Assembly (NCBI GenBank): GCA_002946415.1
Contig: NJPS01000013.1
Location: 682,001-746,000, forward strand
Length of the DNA: 64,000 nucleotides
From: Rutstroemia sp. NJR-2017a BVV2
Lineage: Eukaryota > Ascomycota > Leotiomycetes > Helotiales > Rutstroemiaceae
Direction: 5' to 3'
The notes beneath the pieces were generated by a model. The model saw only the letters and a list, made by a program, of their open reading frames with translations, searched no databases and had not been told where the DNA came from. Every line of letters begins with the position of its first letter. Within the stretch, counting starts at the first letter, position 1. The position numbers and the translations under genes were made by a program. This document shows, piece after piece, positions 23,131 to 34,046 of the stretch.

Positions 23131-25034
23131 ATGTCGAGCGAAACGAGGGAAGTTGACATACTCGGAAAGACTGCCATGGATTCAAAATTATCAGAGATGC
23201 CTTCCAAACTTCAACCGGACAACATAGAACTAGGTGAAGTCTTCGAACATCCTACCACCACGGAAGAGAAGTCAGTCCTGCGGAAGATAGATTGGCAGTA
23301 AGTGAAAGACACCATAACCATTGGACAGGATTATAATACTTATTTAACTCTAGCCTAATGCCATTGTTAACGTTCTCCTACTTCCTTCAATTCCTTGACA
23401 AGAGTAGCTTGAACTATTCGTCCGTCTTGGGCATTCAAAAGGACACCGTAAGTTTACAACGCCGCCGAAATATCCCTGACATACAATAACTAAATCACTA
23501 TGCAGCATCTAGTTGGCCAACAATATTCGTGGTTGAGCAGCGTCTTTTACTTCGGCTATCTCGTTGCCAACTACCCCGCATCTTTGGGATTTGTCAAGCT
23601 ACCCCTCGCCAAGTTCCTTTCCGTCTCAATGTAAGTCTTTACACCTCATCCATCGATAAATACTTGCATTATTCTGATCCCGTTCAGTATTATATGGGCG
23701 GTCATCCTCGGCTGCCATGGCGCTGGACAAAGTTTTGCCGGACTCTGCGTTCTTCGTATTTTGCTGGGCATGGCGGAGAGCACAGTCAGCCCCGGATTTT
23801 CACTCCTAACAGGAATCTGGTATAAACCCTCAGAACATGCATGGAGACACGGAATTTGGTTCTTGGGGAATGGCATTGCCAACACATTCGGAGGCCTTCT
23901 TGCGTACGGAATTGCGCATATCACTGGAAGCTTCGCCACTTGGAGAGTGAGTAATACTTCTCAGATCCAGCATATATCCGTTCGAGATTTCACTGGGCTC
24001 AGCGTACAAATAACTGATGGTTTTTAAACAGTGGCTTTTCATCATCTTTGGCTTGATCACTTTATTCTGGGGCATTCTCCTCTTCTTCCTGCTTCCAGAT
24101 ACACCTCTTACTGCACGGTTTCTGAACCCCCGGGAGCGCATGATTGCCGACCGACGTCCTCAAAAGATACAGCACAGTTTCAAGAACAACGAGTGGTCTC
24201 ATGCCCAATTCTGCGAAGCACTCAAGGATCCCAAATCCTGGCTCATTGCCCTCCTCATTGGTGTGGCTTCCATTACGAATGGAGTAATTAGCAACGTCAG
24301 TTATCCCCTAAAACTGTAAACCACAGTTTTTAAAATAACAGCCCTCAGTTCGGATCCCTCATCGTCAAGTCCTTCGGCTACAATGAATTCGATACCATCC
24401 TCCTCGGTATGCCTTCGGGAGGGTTCCAAATAGCCTCCGTCCTCGTCGCAACATATTCCGCCTCAAGAATTCGTAAATCCCGCATCATTATTATCATCAT
24501 TGGATACATTTTTGCGCTCTTGGGTATTCTCCTGGTCAAGGAACTCCCCACGGAAAACAAGATCGGTCGTCTCTTCGGATATTGGATGATGATTTTGTTT
24601 TCGTCCGCATTCCCGCTTATGCTTAGTCTCATCGCCAGCAACACCGCGGGTTTCACGAAGAAGGCGACTGTCAATGCAATGTTTTTCATATCCTATTGTG
24701 CGGGTAATATCGGTGGACCACAACTGTTCAAGAGTGCAGAGGCACCAAGCTATCCGGTAAGATTCCTTCTCCAAAAACAGGTGGGCCATATACTGATGAA
24801 GTTCATGAGCAGACTGCCTACAATGGCTGCATTGCCTGCATGTGCGTCTCCATAGCTATTGCTATAGTATTGAGGCAATATATGGATTGGGAAAACAGAC
24901 GTCGGGACAAGCAGCAGGGTGTCTACATCGACCCTGAGCCAAAGCATGTCGATGACGTGGGTGATCTTGACCTCACTGCGGAAAGAATTGTTTACACCGA
25001 TTGGGAAAACCCAGACTTCCGTTATTATCTATAA
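23131..25034 (+). CDS. MFS permease, anion:cation symporter type (allantoate/vitamin permease-like)
   Basis: Seven exons: 23131-23297, 23354-23447, 23506-23630, 23688-23946, 24032-24295, 24349-24756, 24813-25034; introns of 53-85 bp, phases close to 512 residues. Marks of the Dal5/Tna1 family: RKIDWHLMPLLTFSYFLQFLDKSSLNYSSV in helix 1, GMAESTVSPGFSLLTGIWYKPSE in the helix 4-5 loop, LLPDTPLTARFLNPRER after helix 6, and NTAGFTKKATVNAMFFISYCAGNIGGPQLF with the acid-tail end YTDWENPDFRYYL. Twelve helices, plasma membrane. Family substrates include allantoate, nicotinate, biotin, pantothenate and dipeptides; which one applies is not readable. Divergent from a Zn2Cys6 regulator. Confidence 0.93.
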
Positions 25035-25775
25035 TCGTTTAAAAGCCTTCCGGACATGTTTGAAGGTCCGTCTTCACCTCAAATTTGTTCCGTGTAAAGA
25101 GTTGTAATAATTGTTCATCCTAGGAATCTGTTTTGTCCTCGAACCAAGCATCGAATGTCTCCATCGCTCCCCAAAATCTTAATTGTCAATACGTGAAATC
25201 ATTATTCTTTTTCGCCTTCGTCTCCAGTGGCGATGTATTGGGAGGATGTTAGATGTTGATATAAAGTAATTCGGTTGATCAGATTTGGGAAGGCAAGCCC
25301 AACAGTGTGTTGAGCCCTATGAGCGCGGAAATCCAAACATTTACTGGCTTCCAAGATAACCTCTATCCATTCCAGTACGCTCGCAAACTCACCAGCAGCG
25401 ATAACACTTCCCCAAACTTAAGCGGGTGAGAGGATAAGAGATGATCGGCTCTTTCTTGAGGTCCGAGTGCGGCGAAAATTGCGAACTGTTCGACAAGGTA
25501 TATAGTACTCACCTCTGGTATCGAATTGCCGATATAGAAACTCTTTCGAACGTGCTTCGCGTCCCCGGTATATCGTCAATGGTGTCGATATCACAAAATT
25601 CGCCTACAGCATGGATTTACCGTGTGCTCTCGTCTCAAAAATGACCAGGAAGTCTCGTTATCTGCTTCAAGAACTCGTTGAACGCGAAGCTAACCTCTGG
25701 ATTCCAGGATCGCACGTTTCCCGTAACCAGAAAAGTTCACCAGAAGAATACAGCGTCCGACTTTCTTAATCTTTC
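25035..25775. other. Intergenic
   Basis: Between the permease stop and the extended 3' end of the broken HET gene. No supported gene. Confidence 0.45.
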
Positions 25776-28227
25776 TTACTTAAGCTTTATAAACTTCTCT
25801 ACTGGTTTCATCTCAAGCCAATCATCTAGTAGCCACGAATGGCATACTTGTACGCGTTCCGCTATTCCATCCACCCACTGAATGCACATCAAGTCCAGAG
25901 CTACTCGATCTTGCATATGGGTTTCCCAATTCGTGTACATACTTTTATAGTCATCAGTCAAATCGCCTTCTCGTTTTGCCCTCAACTGAGGAGTGCCGCA
26001 CCACTTGGTCGAGTCGGCGCTATACATTGGAGGGTCGGGTCGTTTTAAGCGGCTTGCCGCGATGACTATGAACTCGAGTTGATCTAGCTATTTTAAACGC
26101 CAGTACGAGTCACATTGTAGACAGTACCTACTACGAACGTATGGCTCCCTGTATGATACCCTTACGAATTTTGGCTGGCCGAAGAATGGAAACCCTTTTG
26201 ATCTCGTCATATCGAATGTTGGCAGGCCATTATAACGGTAGTCTCTCGTATTCTGGGTACCAACTCGAATAAGAGCGGCACTTGTCCAGAATTGAAGGAC
26301 CCCAGTCTCGGTCGGTAGAGACAGCATGGGCTGCCCAGGTTGTGGATGTTGCCGAACTGGGGAAATTATCTGGCCTGTCTTTTTATATAACTCTTCATCT
26401 AGCTTAGTAGTTTCGATGATCCCAGATGGCCCCCAGTCAGAGACGCGAACCATGTCCCTTTCATGGCGAAGCTCCCAAACAACAGGACCTTTCCATCCCG
26501 CCCAGCTCCAGCTTGGGAACATCTTTCGCCGAGATAGAGGTCCAAGCATGTGGCCTTCCGTGGGCATCCAGCGAGGTGCAGCGCCGAATTGCTTTTCAGG
26601 CATGCCAAAGAGACATCGGGACTCCTCTTCTTTGCTTTTCGATCTCCATTGGAAGATAGAGGAAATGGCATTCAGTGCATCAAAGTCTTTCGTCAACCGG
26701 CATCTAGTGAACTCCTGAATGACGAAGAAAAAGTTCGACGCTGAATACCTCCCTTGATAATCAAGGAGCATAACATTCATTAACTTCTTGGCTTCGTGTG
26801 TGAGAACATTTGCCACTTCCGACTTGGCCTTGATATTCGATCCTTCCCATACAGTATCTTCACAGAACATGGACTCTCTGCAGAGAAAGATAACTTGTGT
26901 TCGGTTGAAGAAAAGGAGACTTTTGGAGAAAGCAGCTTCCTGAAGGGTCCATCCGCGATTGACCCTGCAACGCAGATGTTAGTATCAACTAGCAGCATTT
27001 AAGTTGAGGCTTGAAAATGAGTTCAACTATAAACTTACCACGTTGACTGCTCGATTTCTGTGACAAGTGCAGGATAACAACTTATGAGCTCCAATCCTTT
27101 CACCTTCCCACGGTACTGATGCCAAAGGCGAGTGTTTGGCGTAACTCCGGGAAGCGGGTCACCAGAGCTGGAGCAACTGATAGCAACGAGAGTAGTGGTT
27201 GCCTGTGAATAGATTTCGAACATTCGAGGAATTTCTTCTGCCTGATCTGCTGTATCATCCTGGATGATGCAGAAACTATCCACCCATATGTAGGGTATCT
27301 TTATCTTTCGGCAAAACACAAGGGCTTCTCTGATCGTTCGAGAGATTCGTCCATTGGTAGGTACTATGCTGCCAGGTGTCTGGAGATATTCTTTGGTCTT
27401 GTTCTCGAGCCACAAATCTGGTTTACAACCCCAGACATAGCTTAACGCTGCGTATCCTCCTTCCTTCGCCTTCGAAGTTGTCATTATCAGCCGTCCTTCC
27501 ACAACATCAATGAGCCGCCTTGGTCCTCTATTTGCTTCCGCTGGCATGTTTATGTGGACCCGACACTCCTTATGCTCGTTGTTACAAAGCTGGAGCCATC
27601 GGCTACAGAGGTCAGAGTCGATATGCTCTCGAATTACAGACCGCCTGCCAATAGCCCGCCCGATAGACAAGCGTTCAGCGATCCGTGCCTGTCCTCTAGA
27701 CATATGTTCGATGGAATTGTAACGTCCTTCAGTACCTAATTGAATCCATTTAAGCCAGCTCTCCTCTAGGCCAGAGGTGCGTGTTGCCGAAAGCTGGAGA
27801 CCCCGGATAAGAAGTCTCTTGTGTTCCAGACGGTCATCTCGCTCATGGCACTCAGAATATTTTCCGTTGTGGAATCCGATATACTTAGGGGACGCATGTT
27901 CGGTGCCACTCACCCAAGCCGAGTTCACTTGGACAACTGATATCTTGGGAGACGACTTAAACCAGCTATTGTCTCACCACGTGCAGCGATATGATGTTGA
28001 AGTTGTTGATATGTTAGCCGACAAAACGAGCATTTGTTTTGGTGTCTTGAGATGTGTTGCCAAGTTCGAGGAACCTGTCTTTTGGGTTCTAGGTCTGCCC
28101 CATAACAATTATATAACCGCTCATCGTCTGTATCGGAGAACATTCCAGCAAAATTCACCTCTCGACATATATCGCAAAGGTCTTCATCTGCGAATGCCGG
28201 CAGGTTCTTACTCAGGCAATCCGCCAT
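25776..28227 (-). pseudogene. HET-domain (heterokaryon incompatibility) gene, disrupted
   Basis: ATG at 28227. The first part holds a cysteine pair cluster typical of HET N-termini (LCDICREVNF, CSFCRLTYQQL). A frameshift near 27965-27985 separates it from the next frame, which starts SWFKSSPKISVVQV and runs to 27039. That frame carries the HET domain: GYAALSYVWG, IPYIWVDSFCIIQDD, EIYSQATTTLVAI. A good 74 bp intron (27038-26965, GTAAGT, TACTAAC) leads to VNRGWTLQEAAFS. The frame then meets TAG at 26090-26088 but continues in the same frame for about 100 codons to 25776, reading LEFIVIA and CIQWVDGIAERV, a usual HET-protein ending. HET domains trigger cell death on non-self fusion. An unrecognised mini-intron at the frameshift is possible, and a shorter product ending at 26088 could be made. 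Confidence 0.75.
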
Positions 28228-28849
28228 GATTGTACTATACGTCGCTCGTGGCGAGGTGCTTGAAGTTTAAACTATATAGATAAGACAGCAATTGAGACAG
28301 ATTGACGAAGGATCACGGCTTCATGAAGAACCAAGGAGAAAAGAAGCGCGGCGGAATTATAAGCATCGAGCAGGTAGAAAGTGGGCTAACGTGGAGGAGA
28401 CTACATGATAATGGGTGGCTGAGTCATGTGACTCATGTCGGGTTCCGTCAATACCTCCAGAGTCCCATTGGTTCTTATTCCTCAACATGTTGGTTAATCA
28501 TTTTGCCAAACGGTAACGAATATTTTGACGGGCTGCATCATGATTGCCTCAGGAATTAAAATTTTATATGTCTAGGTGTGTTAATACATCCTGCAATGAT
28601 GCATATGCTTCAATTCAAGGGGCTGGCGTCGGACTGTGGTGGGTGTGGTGGTGGCTCAACGAAACATACACGCAGCCTCCACGGTTGTGTAACGCAGTCT
28701 CATCAATTACAGGACTTTAAGGATTGCCGCCTACTTCTTTTACTGTTTCTCATTTCTGTTTTTGGTTCAGCATTTCCAAGGACGTTGTATCATCCACATC
28801 TACACTGGCATTTATTATTTGATTCATCACTGTGGACGAGTACAACCAT
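28228..28849. other. Intergenic between head-to-head HET and HeLo genes
   Basis: 622 bp between the start codons of two divergent incompatibility-type genes; presumably once a shared promoter. No other feature recognised. Confidence 0.5.
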
Positions 28850-31073
28850 GGCCGCCGAACCGATTGGAGTAATTTTGGCCGTTGCGGGCCTTTTCAGCTC
28901 TTGCATCGATGCTTTTCATTACTTTAAAGCTAGACAACGCTTCAAGGAGGACTACGCAATTCTACTTGTCAAACTCGATATCGAAAAGACTAGGCTACTA
29001 GCTTGAGGCAACAGCATCGCAATTCTAGACGAAAATCACGCAACAACTTGCTCGACGATCAGGAGACCCTTGAGGTGGTCCAGAGATGTTTGAAAAGCAT
29101 TGAGGGGCTCCTGACTGATTCCGAGAAACTCCGATCTTATGGATTAAGGAATGCAGACATGCCACAGAACAGATCTATCGAATGCTTAAGTTCGAATAGC
29201 ATGAATCTATTCAAGGTCGCATACGCACGATTCCGCATTCGTCATGCATCCAATGGCTTCAGACCTACACTTGCTTCCCGAGCAAAATGGGCCATATATG
29301 AACAGCCAAAATTTGGATAACTTATCAATGATTTGAAAGATCTGATCGACGGTTTGTATTAGATTATGAACATAGGTAGAAAGACTTAGGACGACATAAT
29401 CTTGGCCGACATTGGACTCATTGAGGATTTTTCACAACTCAGGTTCCTAGATGCTGCATCCGAGGGTTCTTATGGTGCATATTCAGAGGCCACCAAGTCC
29501 GTTATTGCAGCTTCCGAAGTGGGCACCGTTGATCAACGAAGCCCTGATGAAGCCCCTAGCGTCGTCGAAAATTCCAATATCGGCAGTCTGAATAATCATT
29601 CTCAGACGGATAGACCTTCTTCTGAAGGTGATATAGGTATGTATATTTTCTCCTACAATATCTGCAGCCTAACTAATTACTTTAGAATCACTCTTCGCCC
29701 ATCTCATCAATTGTAAGAAAGTAATAGTTCTCACTGGTGAGTGTCAAAGGTCTAAATCAAGCGAATCATGTCGGATGGCGGAACTAGGGACTGAGTCGTT
29801 GGGCACCTTCAACAATTATTCTTTTAATATTGCTTCCGACTATGCATCAAGCGGAAATGCTCTTTGGCAGCTTGTTCTAAAGTTTATCGATATCAAATCC
29901 AGGCTCAAGTCCTTGATAGATGGATCTTCTTTGGTTAGACTGCCAAATGGGTACCCATGGGTGGGTTTTCCAACCCACCCAATCAGGGATGGCACAGGCC
30001 AGAATAGGGTCCGTGACAGCCAATGGGTAGTAAATATGCCCTTCAACCCACCCACCGGGTACCCATGGGTGCCCCAACCCGGCGGGTACCCAACCCACCT
30101 AGTGGGTAGGTTCGCAGCCTAGCTTTGGTAGGGAACCTTTTACAAAAGGAGGATGGCCCTCTGTCTGTTTACCAACAGGAATACTTGGATGAAGTGCTAC
30201 CGGTTGCAACGGCTTACATTCACTGTCCTCCCTGTGTAACTCTAATACAAACCGCATTGGTGATCGCTAAAAAGGCATCATCCTCCTTTTTAACGATTTT
30301 AATTCGGCCAGATGATCGACTAGTGTAAGATTCTGAACTGAAAATGCATTGATTTGGATCTATCTAAAGAACTAATTACAGCGGAAATCCCAGGGTTTAT
30401 ATCCTCAAAAAGAGAGATAAGAATCATCCAAAATAGGCCTATTGGTCACTGAGACGTCGGTGGAGCACCCGTCGGCAGCATGTAGCCGTCGGAATCGTAT
30501 TCCTTCGGAATACCCTCAGATCCACATTTCCACAACTAGCTTCAAGTTGTTACCGGAACTCGGATAGAACTGAAGGTCTAAGATACTGTCTTGATGAAAT
30601 GCACGGTGTTGAAGGAAACACAGGACCTATTCAATTTAAACAAAACACTGATTACTTGGACCGTTCTTGGATAGAGCAGCGCCTGAACTTTATCGAGGAA
30701 GAGCGGAGGTACAATGTGGTGGAGCCTTGGGCATCATACGCTATCATTCTAGGCGAGGTAACCTTAAAATATCTATTGCCTTTACTACCGAAGGTTCCGA
30801 GGCCGAGAATCCCTAGAGAGTCAGAAATCTGGACCCTGTCGCGGTTGGCGAACAATACCTATACCCGGGAGTTCCGGTTCTTTTACACCTAAGCGATCCG
30901 CTACTGTTACAACTACTGGCTTAGACACACAAATATCAGCTACCTCCCAGCCATTATTCCAACGCCGTGCATCATTCTCGCCTGCAGCAGCTAAACGCCC
31001 CAGGACATCTACCACATGTAGTGATGATGAGAGCACCAGCGAAGACCCTTCGACCGAGACTAGATCAGAGTGA
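28850..31073 (+). pseudogene. HeLo-domain (HET-s/LopB N-terminal, prion-inhibition) gene, disrupted
   Basis: Start MAAEPIGVILAVAGLFSSCIDAF is the amphipathic first helix of the HeLo domain of HET-S-like fungal cell-death proteins; KLDIEKTRLLA and RAKWAIYEQPKFG follow at the family positions. The frame is broken by TGA 29004-29006, a one-base shift near 29040, TAA 29318-29320, TAG 29360-29362, TAG 29387-29389, a MITE at 29936-30121, TAG 30434-30436 and a shift near 30850. Between these the same frame persists, with plausible introns at 29637-29685 and about 30330-30380. The C-terminal half (TDYLDRSWIEQRL, ERRYNVVEPWASYAIILGE, then a Ser/Thr-rich tail SFTPKRSATVTTTG ending TGA 31071-31073) is a domain I do not recognise. 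In HET-S the HeLo domain inserts in the plasma membrane. This copy cannot make a full product. Confidence 0.78.
29936..30121. mobile_element. hAT-like non-autonomous element (MITE), 186 bp
   Basis: Ends are imperfect inverted repeats: TAGACTGCCAA at the left and TTCGCAGCCTA at the right (9 of 11 positions pair). It is flanked by TCTTTGGT (29928-29935) and GCTTTGGT (30122-30129), an 8 bp target duplication with one mismatch, as hAT transposases produce. The interior is packed with GGGTACCC and ACCCATGGGT palindromes, typical of subterminal repeats. Removing element plus one duplication copy (194 bp) makes the host frame continuous across the site, direct evidence that this is an insertion. It encodes nothing; a transposase would have to come from elsewhere. 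Confidence 0.8.
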
Positions 31074-31690
31074 GCCAGGGGTTTATGCACATCTGCCATA
31101 GGAGGGTTTCTGGGACCAGCTTATGAAATTTGTTACTTTCTTTATTTCAATATCCAAATCTTCATCTCATCTCTGGGATACAGCCGCAAAGATTATCAAA
31201 CTCGGCACACTGATCAGATTAAGCTTTTACGTTAGACAGAGGATATTGAAAGTCGATCATATTCCAATTCTATGTAACCACATTTCCTTTTCAAACCTTG
31301 GTACACATCGTTGTCCCACACAAGGAGAAGTGAGCTGCGTAATGTCTATCTTAGTAGAGTCTGTTGCATCATGGAAACATCTACATATGCGGGGTATATA
31401 CAGACTTGCCCCGCGGCCGAAAGGATCTACCCTTTTCACAAATCTGCTCGGTCAATCATTTCGCCGGTCCAACGGCTTAAATTTTCCATCCAATCAAAAA
31501 AACATCTACTCTTCTATGACATTGAGCCTGAAGAGTCTCACAGAATGTATCTCCGACTTGAGATCTCTCTAGTCGAGGTGCAGGATTGATCTGTATGGGG
31601 GAAGGTCTCCAGGACACGATGGCAAGCCTATAAAATGAATGATGAATCCTCAGTCTCATCCATAGCCCAAGCATCTTCACAACCATCATC
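31074..31690. other. Intergenic
   Basis: Between the HeLo relic and the acetylesterase. A 149-codon frame at 31123-31572 shows no recognisable motif and is not called. Confidence 0.45.
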
Positions 31691-32627
31691 ATGATCCGCA
31701 AACTCTTCCTGTTTATCTGTTCGATCTCCATCACCACCGCCTCATACATCCCGCACTCCTCTCGAAAACTCATCAATGTCTCTGGACCGCCAGCATTCTT
31801 CCTCGCGGGTGACTCCACAACGGCTGTCCAATCCTCAGGAGGTGGAGGTTGGGGGAATGGGTTCCTAACTACACTACACGATGGTGCTGTTGGTATTAAC
31901 TATGGACATAATGGTGCAACTACCGTGTCCTTTGTTAACGGTGGAGACTGGGCAAAAGTCTTGGCTTCGGTCACGAAGTACAAGGCATCATACACACCAT
32001 TTGTTACCATTCAGGTATGGAAGATCACGCGATGCTCAGTTTAGCCCAGGACTGACCTCATAGTTTGGTCACAATGATCAAAAAGCCACAGCCAACATCT
32101 CTGTCGCTCAATTCACTGCGAATCTGGAGAAAATGGCTAAAGATGTAGTGGCAGCAGGAGGCAACCCAGTAAGCTATTCGTTCTGCGTGTATGTATTTCC
32201 ATGCTAACTTATCTGCCAGATCCTCGTGACCTCGTTGACCCGGCGCAGTTTCAATAGCTCTGGAGTGGTGAAAGAAGATCTTGCTCCACAAGTCAACGCC
32301 ACGATAGTAGCCGCGAAAGCAGTAGGGTCACTATACATTGATCTCAACCGAGCATCGACTAACTATGTTAATGCAATTGGAGCGACGAAGGCGGCAACCT
32401 ACAACTTGGTATCCACCGACTTTACGCATCTGAACAGTGCTGGATCCGTCCTTTTTGGAAACATTGTAAGCGGACTTATTGATACAGCTGTTGGTTCATC
32501 TCAAGGGTTAGATATAAAGAAGTATACGACACCAAATGCTACTATTGCATCTGCGATTTCTGCCGGCAAGTACATATACCCTTCAGGTTTCGGTACATTA
32601 CCGAACAACACTCTTCCAACTCTGTGA
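31691..32627 (+). CDS. Rhamnogalacturonan acetylesterase (CE12, SGNH hydrolase), secreted
   Basis: Exons 31691-32014, 32064-32168, 32220-32627; introns of 49 and 51 bp; 278 residues. Signal peptide MIRKLFLFICSISITTAS. SGNH blocks: FFLAGDSTTAVQ (block I, nucleophile Ser 42), NYGHNGATTVSF (block II Gly), TIQFGHNDQKA (block III Asn 112, formed exactly at the first splice junction), and TDFTHLNSAGSVLF (block V Asp and His). This is the layout of fungal rhamnogalacturonan acetylesterase, which removes acetyl groups from pectin hairy regions so that lyases and hydrolases can act. Glycosylation sites are present. Fits with the galactosidase at the window start as plant-wall degradation, although the genes are far apart. 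Confidence 0.92.
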
Positions 32628-32966
32628 AGTGGCTTGGAAGATGAAAGCCCCAACCGTCTCCCGCGTGATCTCATATCATGCGGAGCAAGAGTGGATAGAT
32701 CTATGTTGAGAATCAATGGAATCGTCTGGAATAAATAGCTAGTTGCTAAAGACACGAGAGAGGTCATGAAGCGTGTGCATAAAAAACAAAACCAATTCCA
32801 GCGCTTCAGGCCCATCTAGCTTGCTCTTGTGACTCCATCAAGTAATCTTACGGGGTACTCGGGAGTTCGCAGATCTGAGAAATTGATTGATTGTGCGCAA
32901 CATTCTAATTCTATTGTTTAAGCAGTACATGAGCTATATCATTTTCCGGTGTATCATCGACTCGGC
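32628..32966. other. Intergenic between convergent genes
   Basis: 3' ends of the acetylesterase and terpene cyclase genes; nothing further seen. Confidence 0.5.
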
Positions 32967-34046
32967 TCACTCGAATCTTTGATATCTTGGTGCTGTTGAG
33001 TGCCAATAGCAACTTCCCCCAACATACAACTCAATAGCTTCGATGTACTGTAAAACCGTTTTGGAAGCATAGGTTTTGAGTCGTTCCTCACGCAGCTTTA
33101 CAGCCTTGCTCTCTTCTTCGATGATGATTCCTAGAAGAAGCTTCTGGGCAACTTCTGCTGGGATGTTATGTTGCTTCATTAGAACCCTGACCGCGTTCCT
33201 GATACGATCGGTAGGCTGGTTTTGCTCAACATGCCAGCTGAAGTAGTCATTTGTCAGACCTAAGATGTTGCCCATGGCGATATCATATTCGCGAATGGAT
33301 TCGTAGTCTTCTTCTGACATGACAGTTCCCATGCCCCAGCGAATGAAGTAGGATGAAATCCTGGCACTGGGTTAGTTAGTGAATAGCGACTGGGCGAGGA
33401 TAGTTACTTACCAGTAGCCACAATTTATAATCCGGTACGGGATGTAGTCTGACATCTTATCAAAGTCATCATCTCGACTGTCGAATGTCTCAAGGTAGTC
33501 TCGTAAAGTCTGAACCATCGTCGGAGCGGCCTCAGGATCTATCTGAATCGCCTTCTGCAGAATATTGGCAAGCAAAACCTGTCTTTCGTTTTGAAATTCA
33601 AAGGTATCAGGGTCAATGTTAACAGTGAGCACCTTCTTAAGCAGCTCATGCTGTTCGGTTGCCGTCTTCAGATCGACTTCCTCGGTGATATCTGTGTTGG
33701 AGTCAGTCAATCTCAGTCTCTTGTAAAGCGAAATTGGAATGACCATACCATCGTGAACCCACATGATTTCAACGATACTCCCCAATAGGACGAGTCTTTC
33801 TGGAAATGCGGAAGCATGACAGATGCCGAATGGATCACCAGTAGGGCAGGTATGTCGAATCTGAACACGACGGCGCACGCGTGTTCCGGGCTCTGTTGCC
33901 TTTTCGCCAAGTTCCCTTAATGTCTGCTCAACCTCGTCATTGGCGATGCTGATTGCCGCTGGGAAACGAGAGAAGTTAAGAGGAGTTTTGGTTGTATCGA
34001 TTGAACGACAAACTGCCGATATTGGTGTCTCAACTAAGACAGTCAT
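32967..34046 (-). CDS. Class I terpene cyclase, single domain, with altered Asp-rich motif
   Basis: Exons 34046-33412 and 33360-32967, 51 bp intron (GTAAGT ... CAG); 342 residues. It aligns by eye with the cyclase domain of fungal chimeric di/sesterterpene synthases: ASAFPERLVLLGSIVEIMWVHDG, YIPYRIINCGYW-ISSYFIRWGMG across the splice, the metal-binding NSE triad N249-D250-x2-S253-x3-E257 (LTNDYFSWHVE), and a terminal W-x5-RY (CYWHSTAPRY, R337 Y338). The usual prenyltransferase half is absent, so substrate diphosphate would come from another enzyme. The first metal motif, normally HDDxx(D/E), reads H98-D99-G100-M-V-I: only one Asp remains. The enzyme may be altered in mechanism or inactive. 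Upstream, 1.46 kb away and divergent, is a P450. Confidence 0.82.

Noticed and set aside
29947..30110. Apparent coding repeat GYPWV in the HeLo gene
   Set aside because: The peptide is a translation of the MITE's GGGTACCC/ACCCATGGGT palindromes and shifts the host frame; not a protein feature.
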